Positions 45,559-56,585 of a stretch of DNA of 64,000 nt are shown here, in pieces. How positions within the stretch are numbered: position 1 is the stretch's first letter; every line of letters starts with the position of its first letter. The position numbers and the translations under genes are program-made. A model generated the notes under the pieces. That model made no database searches. It was not told the DNA's origin and worked only from the letters and a program-made list of their open reading frames with translations. Source of the DNA: Kaistia terrae (lineage in GTDB: Bacteria > Pseudomonadota > Alphaproteobacteria > Rhizobiales > Kaistiaceae); the NCBI RefSeq assembly GCF_026344005.1, contig NZ_JAPKNH010000008.1, positions 119,405 through 183,404 of the forward strand, written 5' to 3'.

Positions 45559-46356
45559 ATGGATTCTTTCGAGCTCAACAAGATCGTCGGTGCGATCCTG
45601 TTTACGCTTCTGGTGGTGATGTCTCTGAGCATCTTCTCGGGAGTGATCTATTCGCCGGCGATTCCGGCCAAGCCGGGTTTCATCATCGAGGTCGCTGAAC
45701 AGACTTCCGAGGGTGGTCCGGCTGCGGCCGTTGTGCAGGACCCGCCGATTGCGACACTGCTCGCCAGCGCCAATGTCGACGCCGGCGCGGCTGTCGCCAA
45801 GAAGTGCGCGGCCTGCCACAACTTCGTTGAGGGCGCCGGCTCCAAGGTCGGCCCGGATCTCTACAATATCGTCGATCGCGGCATCGGTTCCGTCGACGGC
45901 TTCAAATACTCCGCCCCAATGCAGACGGCACACGGCGAAGGCAAGAAGTGGACCTATGAGCACCTCTACCACTTCCTGAAGAGCCCGAAGGCCGACATGC
46001 CCGGCACGGCGATGGGTTTTGCTGGCCTGCCGAAGACCGAGGATCGCGCCAATCTGATCGCATATCTGCGCTCGCTGTCGCATGATCCGGTTCCGCTGCC
46101 GACCCCTGAAGCCGCTGCTCCGGCAGAAGCAGCGCCGGCCGCCGCCGAAGCACCGGCCGCTCCGGCGACGGATGCCGCTCCGGCTGCTCCCGCAGCACCG
46201 GCAGCCGAGCCTGCTCCTGCAGCACCGGCTGCGGAGCCTGCTCCGGCAACGCCTGCACCGGCGGCACCTGCCGATGCTGCGCCTGCAGCCCCGGCCGCGC
46301 CCGCGGCTCCGGCTCCGGCTCCGGCAACCCCGGCCGATCAGCCTGCCGCGCACTAG
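45559..46356 (+). CDS. Membrane-anchored cytochrome c (CycM/c552-like) with Pro/Ala-rich tail
   Basis: 265 residues. An N-terminal uncleaved anchor (NKIVGAILFTLLVVMSLSIF) places the heme domain in the periplasm. Heme-binding CAACH occurs in KKCAACHNFVEGAGSKVGPD, and the axial Met is probably in DMPGTAMGFAGLPK. This is the CycM type that passes electrons to terminal oxidase. After about residue 180 comes an approximately 85-residue tail almost entirely Ala, Pro and Glu, absent from classical CycM as far as I know. A strong terminator follows. Confidence 0.9.
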   Translation: MDSFELNKIVGAILFTLLVVMSLSIFSGVIYSPAIPAKPGFIIEVAEQTSEGGPAAAVVQDPPIATLLASANVDAGAAVAKKCAACHNFVEGAGSKVGPDLYNIVDRGIGSVDGFKYSAPMQTAHGEGKKWTYEHLYHFLKSPKADMPGTAMGFAGLPKTEDRANLIAYLRSLSHDPVPLPTPEAAAPAEAAPAAAEAPAAPATDAAPAAPAAPAAEPAPAAPAAEPAPATPAPAAPADAAPAAPAAPAAPAPAPATPADQPAAH

Positions 46357-46383
46357 GCGACACGCATTCCTGCGACAAATTGC

Positions 46384-46414
46384 AAAAGGCCGGAGATCAC
46401 TCTCCGGCCTTTTT
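46384..46414 (+). terminator. Rho-independent terminator after cytochrome c
   Basis: AAAGGCCGGAGA pairs with TCTCCGGCCTTT around a 4-base loop and ends in TTTTT. Confidence 0.92.
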
Positions 46415-46506
46415 CTATTGCGATGACGATTCAGTCGATCACGCAGGAGTTGCCCTTCGCGCGATCCGCCTTAGTAATGAGTGTAGCCAGCCGGAGAATC
46501 GCGTCC

Positions 46507-48366
46507 ATGAAGTTTGTCGCCGCCGCCCTGTTCAGCCTTTCGCTGCTGCTGCCTGCGACAACCGGCGCGATGGCCGACGACGTCTGGCGGTCCTCGACCT
46601 CGCTGATCGGGGCGCCGAAATACGAAGACGGCTTCAAGCACTATGACTATGTCAATCCGGACGCGCCCAAGGGCGGCACGCTGAACCGAGCCGCCGTCGG
46701 CACGTTCGACAGTCTCAATCCCTACATCGTACAGGGCACGCCGGCGGCCGGCTTTGGCGCATTTGGCGGCGGCCTGCTCTACGACACGCTGATGGAACAG
46801 GCGACCGACCAGGCCGGTACGAATTACGGCCTGATCGCCGAAGCGCTCAGCTATCCCGATGATTTCGCCTGGGTGAAATTCCGCCTGAATCCGAAGGCGC
46901 GCTGGCATGACGGCAAGCCGATCACGCCGGAAGACGTCATCTGGTCGTTCGAGACGCTGAAGGCCCAGAGCCCGATGTACAACAAGTACTACGCCAATGT
47001 GGCCAAGGCGGAGATCACCGGAGACCGCGAGATCACTTTCACCTTCGACAAGGCGGGGAATCGCGAGCTGCCCAATATCATGGGCGACCTGGCGATCCTG
47101 CCCAAGCATTGGTGGGAAGGCTCGGACGCCAGCGGCAGGAAGCGCGACATCTCGAAGTCGACGCTCGAGGCGCCGCTCGGCTCCGGCCCCTACGCGATCG
47201 AATCCCTCTCGCCCGGCCGCCAGATCGTCTGGAAGCGTGTGGCGGATTATTGGGGCGCGGATCTGCCGACCCGCGTCGGCCGCAACAATTTCGATCGCAT
47301 CAAGTTCGACTATTACCGCGACCCGAACGCCGCCTGGGAGGCCTTCAAGAAGGGAGGTCTCGATGACTACCGCCAGGAGAACCGCATCGGTCGCTGGACG
47401 ACCGAATATGATTTTGACGCGGTCAAGCGCGGCAATGTGGTCCAGCGCTCCTTCCCCTATCACGCCGCCGGCCGCATGCAGGGCTATGTGCTCAACCAGC
47501 GCCGCGACAAGTTCCAGGACCCGCGCGTCCGCGAAGCGCTCAACTACGTCTTCGATTTCCAGACGATGAACCGCACGCTGTTCTTCGACAAATACAAGCG
47601 CATCGAGAGCTACTTCGCCGGCATCGACCTCGCTTCCAGCGGCCTTCCGGAAGGCAAGGAACTGGAAATCCTCGAAACGGTGCGCGATCAGGTTCCGCCT
47701 GAGGTCTTCACCACGCCGTTCAAGCTGCCGGTGAACGACACGCCGCAGGCGTTCCGCGACAATCTGCGCAAGGCTCTCTCCCTGCTCCAGGAAGCAGGCT
47801 GGGAGTTGAAGGGCAACCGACTGGTCAACGCCAAGTCAGGCGAACCCTTCACCATCGAGTTCCTCGAGAGCGACCCGTCCTTCGAGCGCGTCGTCGCGCC
47901 TTACATCCAGAATCTCAAGCGCATTGGCATCGACGCGCGACTTCGCGTTGTCGACACGGCGCAATATGTCGCCCGAACCAACGATTTCGACTTTGACGTC
48001 GTCTCGACCGTGATTGGCCAGTCGCAATCGCCCGGCAACGAGCAGCGCGAGATGTGGGGCTCGGCCGCCGCCGACGCACCCGGTAGCCGTAATCTGATGG
48101 GTATCAAGAACCCGGCCATCGACAAGCTGATCGACCGCGTCGTCTTCGCCACCAACCGCGAAGACCTCGTCGCCGCGACCCACGCGCTCGACCGCGTGCT
48201 GCTGTGGAATTATTATGTCGTGCCGCAATGGTACAGCGACACGATCAACGTCGCTTACTGGAACAAGTTCGGCATTCCGGAAAAGCAGCCCGACTATGTC
48301 GGCATCGACACCGATTCCTGGTGGATCGATCCGGCCAAGGAGAAGGCCCTGGGGGCCAAGCCTTGA
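46507..48366 (+). CDS. Peptide ABC transporter binding protein, YejA-like (first)
   Basis: 619-residue extracytoplasmic solute-binding protein of family 5. Sec signal peptide MKFVAAALFSLSLLLPATTG cleaved near AMA/DD. Conserved SBP_bac_5 features: DYVNPDAPKGGTLNRAA, ARWHDGKPITPEDVIWSF, LGSGPYAIESLSPGR. YejA homologues bind oligopeptides such as microcin C. ATG 46507 has GGAGAA 8 bases upstream. The stop overlaps the second binding protein start (TTGA). Confidence 0.9.
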   Translation: MKFVAAALFSLSLLLPATTGAMADDVWRSSTSLIGAPKYEDGFKHYDYVNPDAPKGGTLNRAAVGTFDSLNPYIVQGTPAAGFGAFGGGLLYDTLMEQATDQAGTNYGLIAEALSYPDDFAWVKFRLNPKARWHDGKPITPEDVIWSFETLKAQSPMYNKYYANVAKAEITGDREITFTFDKAGNRELPNIMGDLAILPKHWWEGSDASGRKRDISKSTLEAPLGSGPYAIESLSPGRQIVWKRVADYWGADLPTRVGRNNFDRIKFDYYRDPNAAWEAFKKGGLDDYRQENRIGRWTTEYDFDAVKRGNVVQRSFPYHAAGRMQGYVLNQRRDKFQDPRVREALNYVFDFQTMNRTLFFDKYKRIESYFAGIDLASSGLPEGKELEILETVRDQVPPEVFTTPFKLPVNDTPQAFRDNLRKALSLLQEAGWELKGNRLVNAKSGEPFTIEFLESDPSFERVVAPYIQNLKRIGIDARLRVVDTAQYVARTNDFDFDVVSTVIGQSQSPGNEQREMWGSAAADAPGSRNLMGIKNPAIDKLIDRVVFATNREDLVAATHALDRVLLWNYYVVPQWYSDTINVAYWNKFGIPEKQPDYVGIDTDSWWIDPAKEKALGAKP

Positions 48367-50273
48367 GCAAACGGGCCTTGAACGACCCGCACCGCGCATC
48401 TGGCCTGACGCGCCGCGCCCTGCTCGCAGGCGCGGCGGCGGGGGCGACCGCTCCATGGATCGGCCTCTCGGCCCCGATCTCCGCCTCGGCGGCCGAAGCG
48501 ACCGGCGCGCACGGGCTTTCGATCTTCGGCGACCTCAAATATCCGAGCGACTTCAAGCATTTCGACTATCTGAACGCGGATGCGCCAAAAGGCGGCAGCT
48601 TCATTTTCTCCGCGCCGAGCTGGTACTACAATCAGAACGCCTACACCTTCAACACGCTGAACGGCTTCACCTTCCGGGGCGACGCGCCGCCCCGTATCGA
48701 GCTCTGCTTCGACACGCTGATGGCCGCGGCGACCGATGAGCCCGGCTCGGCCTATGGCCTGATCGCCGAGAGCGTCACCGTTTCGGAAGACCGCAACATC
48801 TATGCGTTCCGCCTGCGCGACGGCGTGACGTTTAATGACGGCTCGGCGCTGACGGCCGACGACGTCGTCTTTTCGTTCCAGACACTGAAAGAGAAGGGCC
48901 ATCCCGACATCTCGCAGTCGATCCGCGAGATGGTTTCGGTGACCGCCGAAGGACCGCGCGACGTCAAAATCGTGTTTTCCGGCAAGCAGAACCGCAAGGT
49001 GCCGCTGATCGTCGCCTCGACGCTGCCGATCTTCTCCAGAGCCTATTATGCCGGTCGCGATTTCGAAGCCTCGACCATGGACCCGCCGCTCGGCTCCGGC
49101 CCCTATCGCGTCGGCAAGGTCAGCCCCGGCCGCTCGATCGAATACCAGCGCGTCGCCGACTATTGGGGCAGGGATCTGCCGGTCGCCGTCGGAGCCTATA
49201 ATTTCGATCGTATCCGGGTCGAATTCTACCAGGACGACGAGGTGCAGTTTCAGGCCTTTGCCAAGGGCGAGATCACGTTTCGCGAAGAGGTCTCGTCCAA
49301 GACCTGGGCAACGGGCTATGATTTTCCCGCCGTTCGCGACGGCCGGGTGCAAAAGCCATCCTTCCCGGCAGAGCGTCGGCCAGACATGTATGGCTGGTTC
49401 TTCAACCTGCGCCGCGCCAAATTCGCCGATCCGCGCACCCGCCAGGCGATCGGCATGGCGCTCGACTTCCCCTGGACCAACAAGAACCTGTTCTTCGGGC
49501 TTTATGTCCGCTCGACCTCGTTCTTCGAAAAGTCGGACTTTGCCGCGACCGGCCTGCCCAGCCCGGCCGAATTGGCACTGCTCGAACCGTTCCGGAACCA
49601 GCTTCCCGCCGAAGCATTCGGTCTGGCTGTTATGCCGCCGGAGGCCGATGGCAGCGGTCGCGACCGCAAGCTTTTGCGCCAAGCCTCCACCCTGCTGACC
49701 GAGGCGGGCTGGCAGCGGAAAGGCAATGACCTGGTCAATGCATCCGGCGAGACGCTGGCGCTGGAGTTCCTCATCCAGTCGCAGGCCTTCGAGCGCGTCT
49801 TGTCGCCGCTGATCGCCAATCTGAAGGCAATCGGCGTCAAAGCCTCGATGCGGATGGTCGATGCGGCGCAATATCAAAGCCGCAAGAACGACTTCGATTT
49901 CGACATCATGGCGCATCGCATCATGTTCGACGCCACGCCGATCGATGGCATCGAGCAGATCTTTGGCTCGGCAAGCGCGGATGTTCCGAGCGGTTCCAAT
50001 CTCGCGGGCCTGAAGCATCCGGTGGTCGACGCCCTGGTGGCGCGCGCGGCGAATGTCAGGGATCGTGCCGAACTGGAGACGTTGATGCGCGGACTGGACC
50101 GCGTGCTCAGATCGCTTCATATCTGGTTTCCGGCCTGGCTTTCGACGGCGCATCGCGTCGCCGTCTGGGATATGTTCGGCTGGCCGGATACAAAACCGGA
50201 CTTCGGCTTCTCGCCGGAATCGACATGGTGGCAGGATAACGCCAGGGCTGCCGCCATCGGCAAAGCCGGCTAG
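48363..50273 (+). CDS. Peptide ABC transporter binding protein, YejA-like (second), Tat-type signal
   Basis: 636 residues, homologous to the preceding gene (both have LGSGPY, SPGR, RVADYWG, NFDRI). The N-terminus has a twin-arginine-like signal ([20 protein letters not shown]) rather than the Sec signal of its partner. The start is taken as TTG 48363, overlapping the previous stop by 4 bases; TTG 48378 is an alternative. Contains [20 protein letters not shown] as in SBP_bac_5 proteins. It probably delivers peptides to the same YejBEF permease. Confidence 0.87.
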   Translation: MSKRALNDPHRASGLTRRALLAGAAAGATAPWIGLSAPISASAAEATGAHGLSIFGDLKYPSDFKHFDYLNADAPKGGSFIFSAPSWYYNQNAYTFNTLNGFTFRGDAPPRIELCFDTLMAAATDEPGSAYGLIAESVTVSEDRNIYAFRLRDGVTFNDGSALTADDVVFSFQTLKEKGHPDISQSIREMVSVTAEGPRDVKIVFSGKQNRKVPLIVASTLPIFSRAYYAGRDFEASTMDPPLGSGPYRVGKVSPGRSIEYQRVADYWGRDLPVAVGAYNFDRIRVEFYQDDEVQFQAFAKGEITFREEVSSKTWATGYDFPAVRDGRVQKPSFPAERRPDMYGWFFNLRRAKFADPRTRQAIGMALDFPWTNKNLFFGLYVRSTSFFEKSDFAATGLPSPAELALLEPFRNQLPAEAFGLAVMPPEADGSGRDRKLLRQASTLLTEAGWQRKGNDLVNASGETLALEFLIQSQAFERVLSPLIANLKAIGVKASMRMVDAAQYQSRKNDFDFDIMAHRIMFDATPIDGIEQIFGSASADVPSGSNLAGLKHPVVDALVARAANVRDRAELETLMRGLDRVLRSLHIWFPAWLSTAHRVAVWDMFGWPDTKPDFGFSPESTWWQDNARAAAIGKAG

Positions 50274-50281
50274 GGATACAG

Positions 50282-51394
50282 ATGGCAGCCTATATCTTCC
50301 GACGCATTCTCCTGATGATCCCGACGATTTTCGGCATCATGGCGATCAGCTTCATCATCATCCAGTTCGCACCGGGCGGACCGATTGAGCGCGTCATCGC
50401 GCAGCTTTCCGGCAATGATGTCTCGGCCACCAGCCGGATCGGCGGCGGCGGTGGCGCGGATGCCGGCATGGGCGGTCAGGATCGAACGCTGGGCAGCGCG
50501 CCGGTCTCGTCAAAGTATCGCGGCGCGCAGGGTCTCGATCCCGAATTCATCGCCAAGCTCGAAAAGCAGTTCGGTTTCGACAAGCCGCCGTTGGAGCGCT
50601 TCGGCCTGATGCTTTGGAACTACATCCGCTTCGATTTCGGCCAGAGCTATTTTCGCGATATCGGCGTGCTGGAGCTGATCAAGGAAAAGCTGCCAGTCTC
50701 GATTTCACTCGGGCTCTGGATGACGCTGATTTCCTACGGAATCTCGATCCCGCTCGGCGTCGCCAAGGCCGTGCGCGACGGCGCCCGCTTCGATGTCTGG
50801 ACCTCGGCGGTCATCGTCGTCGGTTATGCGATTCCGGGCTTCCTGTTCGCCATCCTGCTGGTTGTTCTGTTCGCCGGCGGCAGCTTCTTCGACTGGTTCC
50901 CGCTGCGGGGGCTGACCTCGGACAATTTCGCCAGCCTGTCGCTCGGCGGCAAGATCGTCGACTATTTCTGGCATATCGCGCTGCCGATCATCGCCATGTC
51001 GCTCTCGGCCTTCGCGACGACGACGCTTCTGACCAAGAACTCGTTCCTCGACGAGATCCGGAAGCAATATGTCGTCACGGCCCGGGCCAAGGGGCTGTCG
51101 GAGCGCAAGGTTCTCTACGGCCATGTCTTCCGCAATGCGATGCTGATCGTTATCGCCGGTTTCCCCGGTGCGTTCATCTCGGCCTTCTTCGCCGGTTCGC
51201 TGCTGATCGAGACGATCTTCTCGCTCGATGGGCTCGGCCTGCTCGGCTTCGAATCCGTCATCAACCGCGATTATCCGGTCGTGTTCGCGACCCTGTTCAT
51301 CTTCTCGCTGATGGGCCTCGTCATCGGCCTGCTCTCCGATCTGACCTACACCTGGATCGATCCGCGCATCGATTTCGAACGGCGGGATGTCTGA
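50282..51394 (+). CDS. yejB: Peptide ABC transporter permease, YejB-like
   Basis: 370-residue inner-membrane permease. Long N-terminal periplasmic region after TM1 ([20 protein letters not shown]) as in YejB, with an unusual Gly-rich stretch around residues 55-70 ([14 protein letters not shown]). TMs and the EAA-type loop ([36 protein letters not shown]) follow. Gap of 8 bases from the second binding protein; overlaps yejE by 8 bases. Confidence 0.92.
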   Translation: MAAYIFRRILLMIPTIFGIMAISFIIIQFAPGGPIERVIAQLSGNDVSATSRIGGGGGADAGMGGQDRTLGSAPVSSKYRGAQGLDPEFIAKLEKQFGFDKPPLERFGLMLWNYIRFDFGQSYFRDIGVLELIKEKLPVSISLGLWMTLISYGISIPLGVAKAVRDGARFDVWTSAVIVVGYAIPGFLFAILLVVLFAGGSFFDWFPLRGLTSDNFASLSLGGKIVDYFWHIALPIIAMSLSAFATTTLLTKNSFLDEIRKQYVVTARAKGLSERKVLYGHVFRNAMLIVIAGFPGAFISAFFAGSLLIETIFSLDGLGLLGFESVINRDYPVVFATLFIFSLMGLVIGLLSDLTYTWIDPRIDFERRDV

Positions 51395-52535
51395 CGTGAC
51401 CGATGTCTCTGTGCAAGCCCGCGAAATCGAGCCGCGCCGCATGGCGCTTTCGCCGCTCAACCTTCGCCGCTGGGCCAATTTCAAGGCGCACCGGCGCGGG
51501 TATTGGTCGCTCTGGCTGTTCCTTGCCCTGTTCGGGCTGACGCTCGCCTCCAACTTTATCGCCAATGACCGGCCGCTGCTCGCTTCCTACAAGGGCGAAC
51601 TGCTGCTGCCGGTGTTTGCCGATTATCCGGAAGAGAAGTTCGGCGGCTTCCTGGCGACGACCAATTTCCGCGATCCGTTCATCCAGGAAGAGATCAACGC
51701 CAATGGCTGGATGATCTGGCCGCCGATCCGCTATTCGTTCGACACCGTCAATAACGACATGGCGACACCGGCGCCCGCCCCGCCCTGGTGGATGATTCCG
51801 AAGGAAGACCGCTGCCGCGCCTATCCGCTGGGCGACGCCGACCCCAATTGCACCATCGGCAATTTCAACTGGATGGGCACAGACGACCAGGGCCGCGATG
51901 TCGTCTCGCGCCTGCTCTATGGCGTTCGTCTCTCGGTTCTGTTCGGCCTGGTGCTGACCATCGTCTCCTCGGCGGTCGGCATCCTCGCCGGTGCCGTGCA
52001 GGGCTATTTCGGCGGCTGGCTCGACCTGATCTTCCAGCGCTTCATCGATATCTGGACCTCGCTGCCCGAGCTCTACATCCTGCTGATCATGGCCTCGATC
52101 CTGGTGCCGAGCTTCTGGGTGCTGTTGGGCATCCTGCTGCTGTTCTCCTGGGTGAGGCTCGTCGGATTGGTGCGCGCCGAATTCCTGCGGGCGCGAAACT
52201 TCGAATATGTCCGCGCCGCCCGGGCGCTTGGCGTCAAGAACCGCACCATCATCGTGCGCCACGTCCTGCCCAACGCCATGGTGGCGACGTTGACCTTCCT
52301 GCCCTTCATCCTGAACGGCTCGATCACGACGCTGACCTCGCTCGACTTCCTCGGCTTCGGCCTGCCGCCCGGCTCGCCGTCGCTCGGCGAACTTTTGGCG
52401 CAAGGCAAAAACAATCTTCAGGCGCCCTGGCTCGGCCTGACCGGCTTCTTCGTCATCTCGGTGATTTTGAGCCTGCTGGTCTTCATCGGCGAGGCCGTGC
52501 GCGACGCCTTCGACCCCAGAAAGACGTTCGGCTGA
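51387..52535 (+). CDS. yejE: Peptide ABC transporter permease, YejE-like
   Basis: 382-residue second permease. N-terminal [20 protein letters not shown] is a family hallmark, followed by a periplasmic domain (residues about 60-165), then [20 protein letters not shown] and the EAA loop [20 protein letters not shown]. Forms a heterodimer with YejB. The ATPase gene starts one base after its stop. Confidence 0.93.
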   Translation: MSDVTDVSVQAREIEPRRMALSPLNLRRWANFKAHRRGYWSLWLFLALFGLTLASNFIANDRPLLASYKGELLLPVFADYPEEKFGGFLATTNFRDPFIQEEINANGWMIWPPIRYSFDTVNNDMATPAPAPPWWMIPKEDRCRAYPLGDADPNCTIGNFNWMGTDDQGRDVVSRLLYGVRLSVLFGLVLTIVSSAVGILAGAVQGYFGGWLDLIFQRFIDIWTSLPELYILLIMASILVPSFWVLLGILLLFSWVRLVGLVRAEFLRARNFEYVRAARALGVKNRTIIVRHVLPNAMVATLTFLPFILNGSITTLTSLDFLGFGLPPGSPSLGELLAQGKNNLQAPWLGLTGFFVISVILSLLVFIGEAVRDAFDPRKTFG

Positions 52536-52536
52536 A

Positions 52537-54210
52537 ATGATGGACAAGACCATGACAGCCGAGACAGGCAAGACTCCATTGGACAAGCCGCCTCTCCTCT
52601 CCGTCGAGGATTTATCCGTCCACTTCCATCAGGGCGAAACGCACACCATCGCCGTCGACCGGATCTCGTTCACGGTCGGGCGCGGCGAGACGGTCGCGCT
52701 TGTGGGTGAGTCCGGATCCGGCAAGTCGGTGACGGCGCTCTCCGTGCTGAAGCTGCTGCCCTACCCCTCGGCCGAACATCCGACAGGCAAGATCCTGCTC
52801 GACGGCAAGGATCTGCTGACCGTCAGCGAGCGCGAGCTTCGCAAGGTGCGCGGCAACGACGTCACCATGATCTTCCAGGAGCCGATGAGCTCGCTCAATC
52901 CGCTGCACACGATTGCGCAGCAGATCGGCGAGATCCTGACGATCCATCGCGGCATGTCAGGCAAGGCAGCCGAAAAGCGCATTCTCGAACTTTTGGCCGA
53001 AGTCGGGATCCGCGACGCCGAAAAGCGCCTCAACGCCTATCCGCACCAGCTTTCGGGCGGCCAGCGCCAGCGCGTCATGATCGCCATGGCGCTCGCCAAT
53101 GAGCCGGACCTGCTGATCGCCGACGAACCGACCACGGCACTCGACGTCACCGTGCAGGCGCAGATCCTGAAACTCCTGAAGGAAATCCAGACCCGCACCG
53201 GCATGGCGCTGCTGTTCATCACCCACGACCTCGGCATCGTGCGCAAGATCGCCGACCGGGTCTGCGTGATGACCAAGGGCAAGATTGTCGAGCAGGGGCC
53301 GACCAGGCAGATCTTCGACCACCCGCAGCACAGCTACACCCAGCATCTGCTGGCAGCCGAACCCAAGGGCGCCCCGCCGCCGGCCGACGAGACGGCCCCC
53401 GTCGTTATCGAAGCCCATGACCTAAAGGTCTGGTTTCCGATCAAGCGCGGCATTTTCCGGCGCACGGTCGACAACATCAAGGCGGTCGACGGCATCGACG
53501 TCGGTGTGCGGCGCGGCCAGACGCTTGGCGTGGTCGGCGAATCCGGATCCGGCAAGACGACGCTCGGCCTCGCCATGATGCGGTTGATCAGTTCCAAGGG
53601 CGCCATCGACTTCAAGGGCGAGCGCATTGACGGGCGCGGCTTCCAGGCCATGCGGCCGCTGCGCCGGCACATGCAGATCGTCTTCCAGGACCCGTTCGGC
53701 TCACTCAGCCCGCGCATGTCGGTCGGTGAAATCGTCGCCGAAGGACTTCGCGTGCACGAGCCGCAACTCTCGTTCCGCGAGCGTGAAAAGCGTGTGGCGC
53801 AGGGGCTGGAGGAAGTCGGCCTCGACCCGGCGACCCGCCACCGCTATCCGCACGAATTCTCCGGCGGCCAGCGCCAGCGCATTGCGATTGCCCGCGCCAT
53901 GGTGCTGGAGCCGCAATTCGTCATGCTCGACGAGCCGACCTCGGCGCTCGACATGTCTGTCCAAGCGCAGGTCGTCGACCTGTTGCGGGACCTGCAGAAG
54001 CGGCACGGCCTCGCCTATCTGTTCATCAGCCACGACCTGAAAGTCGTGCGCGCGCTCGCCAACGAAGTCGTCGTCATGCGCGGCGGCAAGGTGGTCGAGC
54101 GCGGCACATCGGAACAGATCTTTACCGCGCCCGAGACCGATTACACCCGCGCCCTGATCGCAGCCGCCTTCTCGATCGAGACGGCCCCGGAAGGCATCGT
54201 TTCGCAATGA
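52537..54210 (+). CDS. yejF: Peptide ABC transporter double ATPase, YejF-like
   Basis: 557 residues with two fused ATP-binding cassettes. Cassette 1: Walker A GESGSGKS, signature LSGGQRQR, Walker [13 protein letters not shown]. Cassette 2: [33 protein letters not shown]. Both have the oligopeptide-transporter C-terminal extension. It drives YejBE. The start could be 52537, 52540 or 52552. Ends in an ATGA overlap with ghrA. Confidence 0.94.
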   Translation: MMDKTMTAETGKTPLDKPPLLSVEDLSVHFHQGETHTIAVDRISFTVGRGETVALVGESGSGKSVTALSVLKLLPYPSAEHPTGKILLDGKDLLTVSERELRKVRGNDVTMIFQEPMSSLNPLHTIAQQIGEILTIHRGMSGKAAEKRILELLAEVGIRDAEKRLNAYPHQLSGGQRQRVMIAMALANEPDLLIADEPTTALDVTVQAQILKLLKEIQTRTGMALLFITHDLGIVRKIADRVCVMTKGKIVEQGPTRQIFDHPQHSYTQHLLAAEPKGAPPPADETAPVVIEAHDLKVWFPIKRGIFRRTVDNIKAVDGIDVGVRRGQTLGVVGESGSGKTTLGLAMMRLISSKGAIDFKGERIDGRGFQAMRPLRRHMQIVFQDPFGSLSPRMSVGEIVAEGLRVHEPQLSFREREKRVAQGLEEVGLDPATRHRYPHEFSGGQRQRIAIARAMVLEPQFVMLDEPTSALDMSVQAQVVDLLRDLQKRHGLAYLFISHDLKVVRALANEVVVMRGGKVVERGTSEQIFTAPETDYTRALIAAAFSIETAPEGIVSQ

Positions 54211-55166
54211 CCGAGAAGACCGTTCTGCCGGGCGTCCTGATCGCCTCCGGCAATTGGGCGCCCGAACCATGGGCTGTTCCCTTCGCCAGCGAACCGCATC
54301 GTCCGGTGGCGACTTGGCCGAACGTGCCGGACCGCGAAGCGATCCACTATGTGCTGGCCTGGCGCCCGCCGGCAGAAGCCTTTGCCGATCTGCCCAACCT
54401 CAAGGCCGTGTTCTCGCTCGGTGCCGGCGTCGATCACGTGGTTGGCAACGAAGCCTTGCCGGACGTGCCGATCGTCCGCGTCGTCGATCCCGACCTCACC
54501 ACCCGCATGACCGAATGGGTGACGCTGCAGGTCTTGCTGCACCATCGCCAGCATCTCGCCTATGCCCGCCAGCAGGCCGCCCATATTTGGCACGAACTGC
54601 GCCAGCCTGTGGCCAACGACGTCCGCGTCGGCATCATGGGGCTGGGGGAACTCGGCCGTGATGCAGCGGAAGTTCTGGTTCGCCTCGGCTTCCAGATCGC
54701 GGGCTGGAGCCGGTCGGCCAAGGACATTCCCGGCATCGAGACTTTCCATGGCGAGGACGGGCTGACGGCCATTCTGGGCCGCACCGACATACTCGTCGCG
54801 CTCGTACCGCTAACGCCGGATACGCGTGGCATGCTCAACGCGTCGGTCTTCGACCGGTTGGCCAAGGATGGCGCGCTCGGTGGGCCCGTGCTGATCAATG
54901 GTGGTCGCGGTGGCCTGCAGGTTGAAGCCGACATTCTCGCGGCGCTTGACGATGGCCGGCTGATTGGCGCCAGCCTCGACGTTTTCGAGCCGGAGCCGCT
55001 AGGCCCCGACAGCCCGTTCTGGAATCACCCTCGCGTGATCCTGACACCGCATGTCGCCGCCTCCAGCGAAGCCAGCGTGCTTGCCGACAGCATCCACCGC
55101 CAGATCCTCGACTTCGAGGCCGGAAAGCCGCTCGGCAATCTGGTCGATGTGTCCCGCGGGTACTGA
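54207..55166 (+). CDS. ghrA: Glyoxylate/hydroxypyruvate reductase A
   Basis: 319-residue D-2-hydroxyacid dehydrogenase reducing glyoxylate and hydroxypyruvate with NADPH. Substrate-side FSLGAGVDHVVGN, MTEWVTLQVLLHHRQ; cofactor motif GIMGLGELGRDAAEVLVRLG; catalytic Arg in INGGRGGLQVEADI and His in ILTPHVAASSEAS. The 4-base overlap with yejF means it is translated with the peptide importer, for no obvious metabolic reason. Confidence 0.92.
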   Translation: MTEKTVLPGVLIASGNWAPEPWAVPFASEPHRPVATWPNVPDREAIHYVLAWRPPAEAFADLPNLKAVFSLGAGVDHVVGNEALPDVPIVRVVDPDLTTRMTEWVTLQVLLHHRQHLAYARQQAAHIWHELRQPVANDVRVGIMGLGELGRDAAEVLVRLGFQIAGWSRSAKDIPGIETFHGEDGLTAILGRTDILVALVPLTPDTRGMLNASVFDRLAKDGALGGPVLINGGRGGLQVEADILAALDDGRLIGASLDVFEPEPLGPDSPFWNHPRVILTPHVAASSEASVLADSIHRQILDFEAGKPLGNLVDVSRGY

Positions 55167-55202
55167 GCGAAGAGATTACGGCGCCGCTCGCGGGCCGAAA
55201 AA

Positions 55203-56072
55203 CTAGGGAAGCGGTCGCCGGACCGACGTCACGGCGATTCCTGCCCGGTTGTAGCGCGCCAGCACATCGGAAAGCGGCTCGGAAACGACCGCCATCTGAA
55301 ACCCGCTCGCATGCAACAGCGTCGCCGGGTCGCGCAGAATGCCGACATGGCCATTCCAGAAGAGCAGGTCGCCACGCCGAAGTTCGCCGTCGAGACCGCT
55401 CTCGACCTGTGAGCCAATCGCGCTTTCCTGCAGAGCGGTGTCGCGCGGCACAGGGACGCCTGTTGCCGCGAGCGAAAGCTGCACAAGGCCCGAACAATCT
55501 AAGCCGAGGCTGGAGCGGCCGCCCCAGAGATAGGGCGTTTCCAGGAAACGCTCGGCAACGCGAACGAAGTCCGAGTCAAAAGCCTCGTCCACTGCCGTGA
55601 CATGGCGCGCAACGACGGCGCCGCTGAAATCCGCCAGCCAACGATATTGCGTGCCGCGCGTCTCCGCTTCCTGGCCAAGCGCCAGCAGGCTGCCCATGGA
55701 CAACGCCGCGACCGGCGGAAATTTCAAGTCGGCGGCCGAATAGACGAAGGTGCGCAGTGCGGTCACCCGGTGTGTCGGCACCGGATCGACCGGACCCAGC
55801 GCGTCGGACGAGACATAGCCGACATAGGCATCGGTCTCGAGTTGCACCCAGGCCCAGCCTTCCGCCGTCTGCTCGAACACACGCACCAATTCGCCCATCA
55901 GCGCTTCGCTGTCGATCAGCGCGTCGGAACGGGGCGCGCGACGCATCGGTGTCGATGGCACCACAATGCGACGCAAATCGCCTTCGACGAAACGCTCGGC
56001 CTCGACATGGCCCCGAAGCCGGGCATCGGCGAGATCGGGCCGGAAAGCATTCTCGCGAGCATCGAGGGTCAA
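55203..56072 (-). CDS. NlpC/P60-family cell-wall peptidase with SH3-like domains
   Basis: 289 residues. N-terminal SH3-type region (about 40-160), then a C-terminal NlpC/P60 domain with catalytic Cys in LGLDCSGLVQLSL and His in LFWNGHVGILRDP. No signal peptide is obvious, so export is unclear. Hydrolyses D-gamma-glutamyl-diaminopimelate-type bonds in peptidoglycan peptides. It overlaps the upstream MarR gene by 4 bases. Such proteins are frequently beside M17 aminopeptidases in Hyphomicrobiales, as here. Confidence 0.88.
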   Translation of the reverse strand: MTLDARENAFRPDLADARLRGHVEAERFVEGDLRRIVVPSTPMRRAPRSDALIDSEALMGELVRVFEQTAEGWAWVQLETDAYVGYVSSDALGPVDPVPTHRVTALRTFVYSAADLKFPPVAALSMGSLLALGQEAETRGTQYRWLADFSGAVVARHVTAVDEAFDSDFVRVAERFLETPYLWGGRSSLGLDCSGLVQLSLAATGVPVPRDTALQESAIGSQVESGLDGELRRGDLLFWNGHVGILRDPATLLHASGFQMAVVSEPLSDVLARYNRAGIAVTSVRRPLP

Positions 56073-56419
56073 AGCGGCAATTCCCTGTGTCGGGCGATGA
56101 CAAGGTCGCCAAGACGCTCGACGGCCAGCGCGCCGGCGACAGTCCTTTGGATCACGACATTGCGGCGATCCTTGTCGTCGCGATGGCGGCTGACAAGACC
56201 GAGCCGGCCCATCGTGTCGAGCGCGCGGGTTATCGCCGGCTTGGTGACACCCAGCTTGGTCGCCAGCCCCCGCACCGTATGCGGGGGCATTTCGAGATAG
56301 ACGGTCAGGAGCACGGCCATCTGCCGGGCCGAAAGGTCATGCTCGCCGTCGCGCACCAGATCGAAAGTGACGTCATGCCAGAGGCGGAGCGCCTGCGTCG
56401 GACGCAATTCGATGGGCAT
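56069..56419 (-). CDS. MarR-family regulator (short)
   Basis: 116-residue winged-helix regulator: LSARQMAVLLTVYLEMPPHT, then VRGLATKLGVTKPAITRALD and the wing GLVSRHRDDKDRRNVVIQRT. Shorter than the usual 140-150, with a reduced C-terminal dimerisation helix. The 4-base overlap with the NlpC/P60 gene suggests control of its own operon. Confidence 0.85.
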   Translation of the reverse strand: MPIELRPTQALRLWHDVTFDLVRDGEHDLSARQMAVLLTVYLEMPPHTVRGLATKLGVTKPAITRALDTMGRLGLVSRHRDDKDRRNVVIQRTVAGALAVERLGDLVIARHRELPL

Positions 56420-56585
56420 GGACGGCTCCCCTGAAACATCCGTGATCGTTTCGGACCCGTTCTATTTAAGCCTTCGCCTCACACCTTCACAAGTCGCGTG
56501 TTTTTCTCCAGCCGCTATGTCGTCATCCCAGCGCCGAATGAGAGCGACGCCGGAAGCTAGGTCCGCACCAGACCGGACTGGTGAG

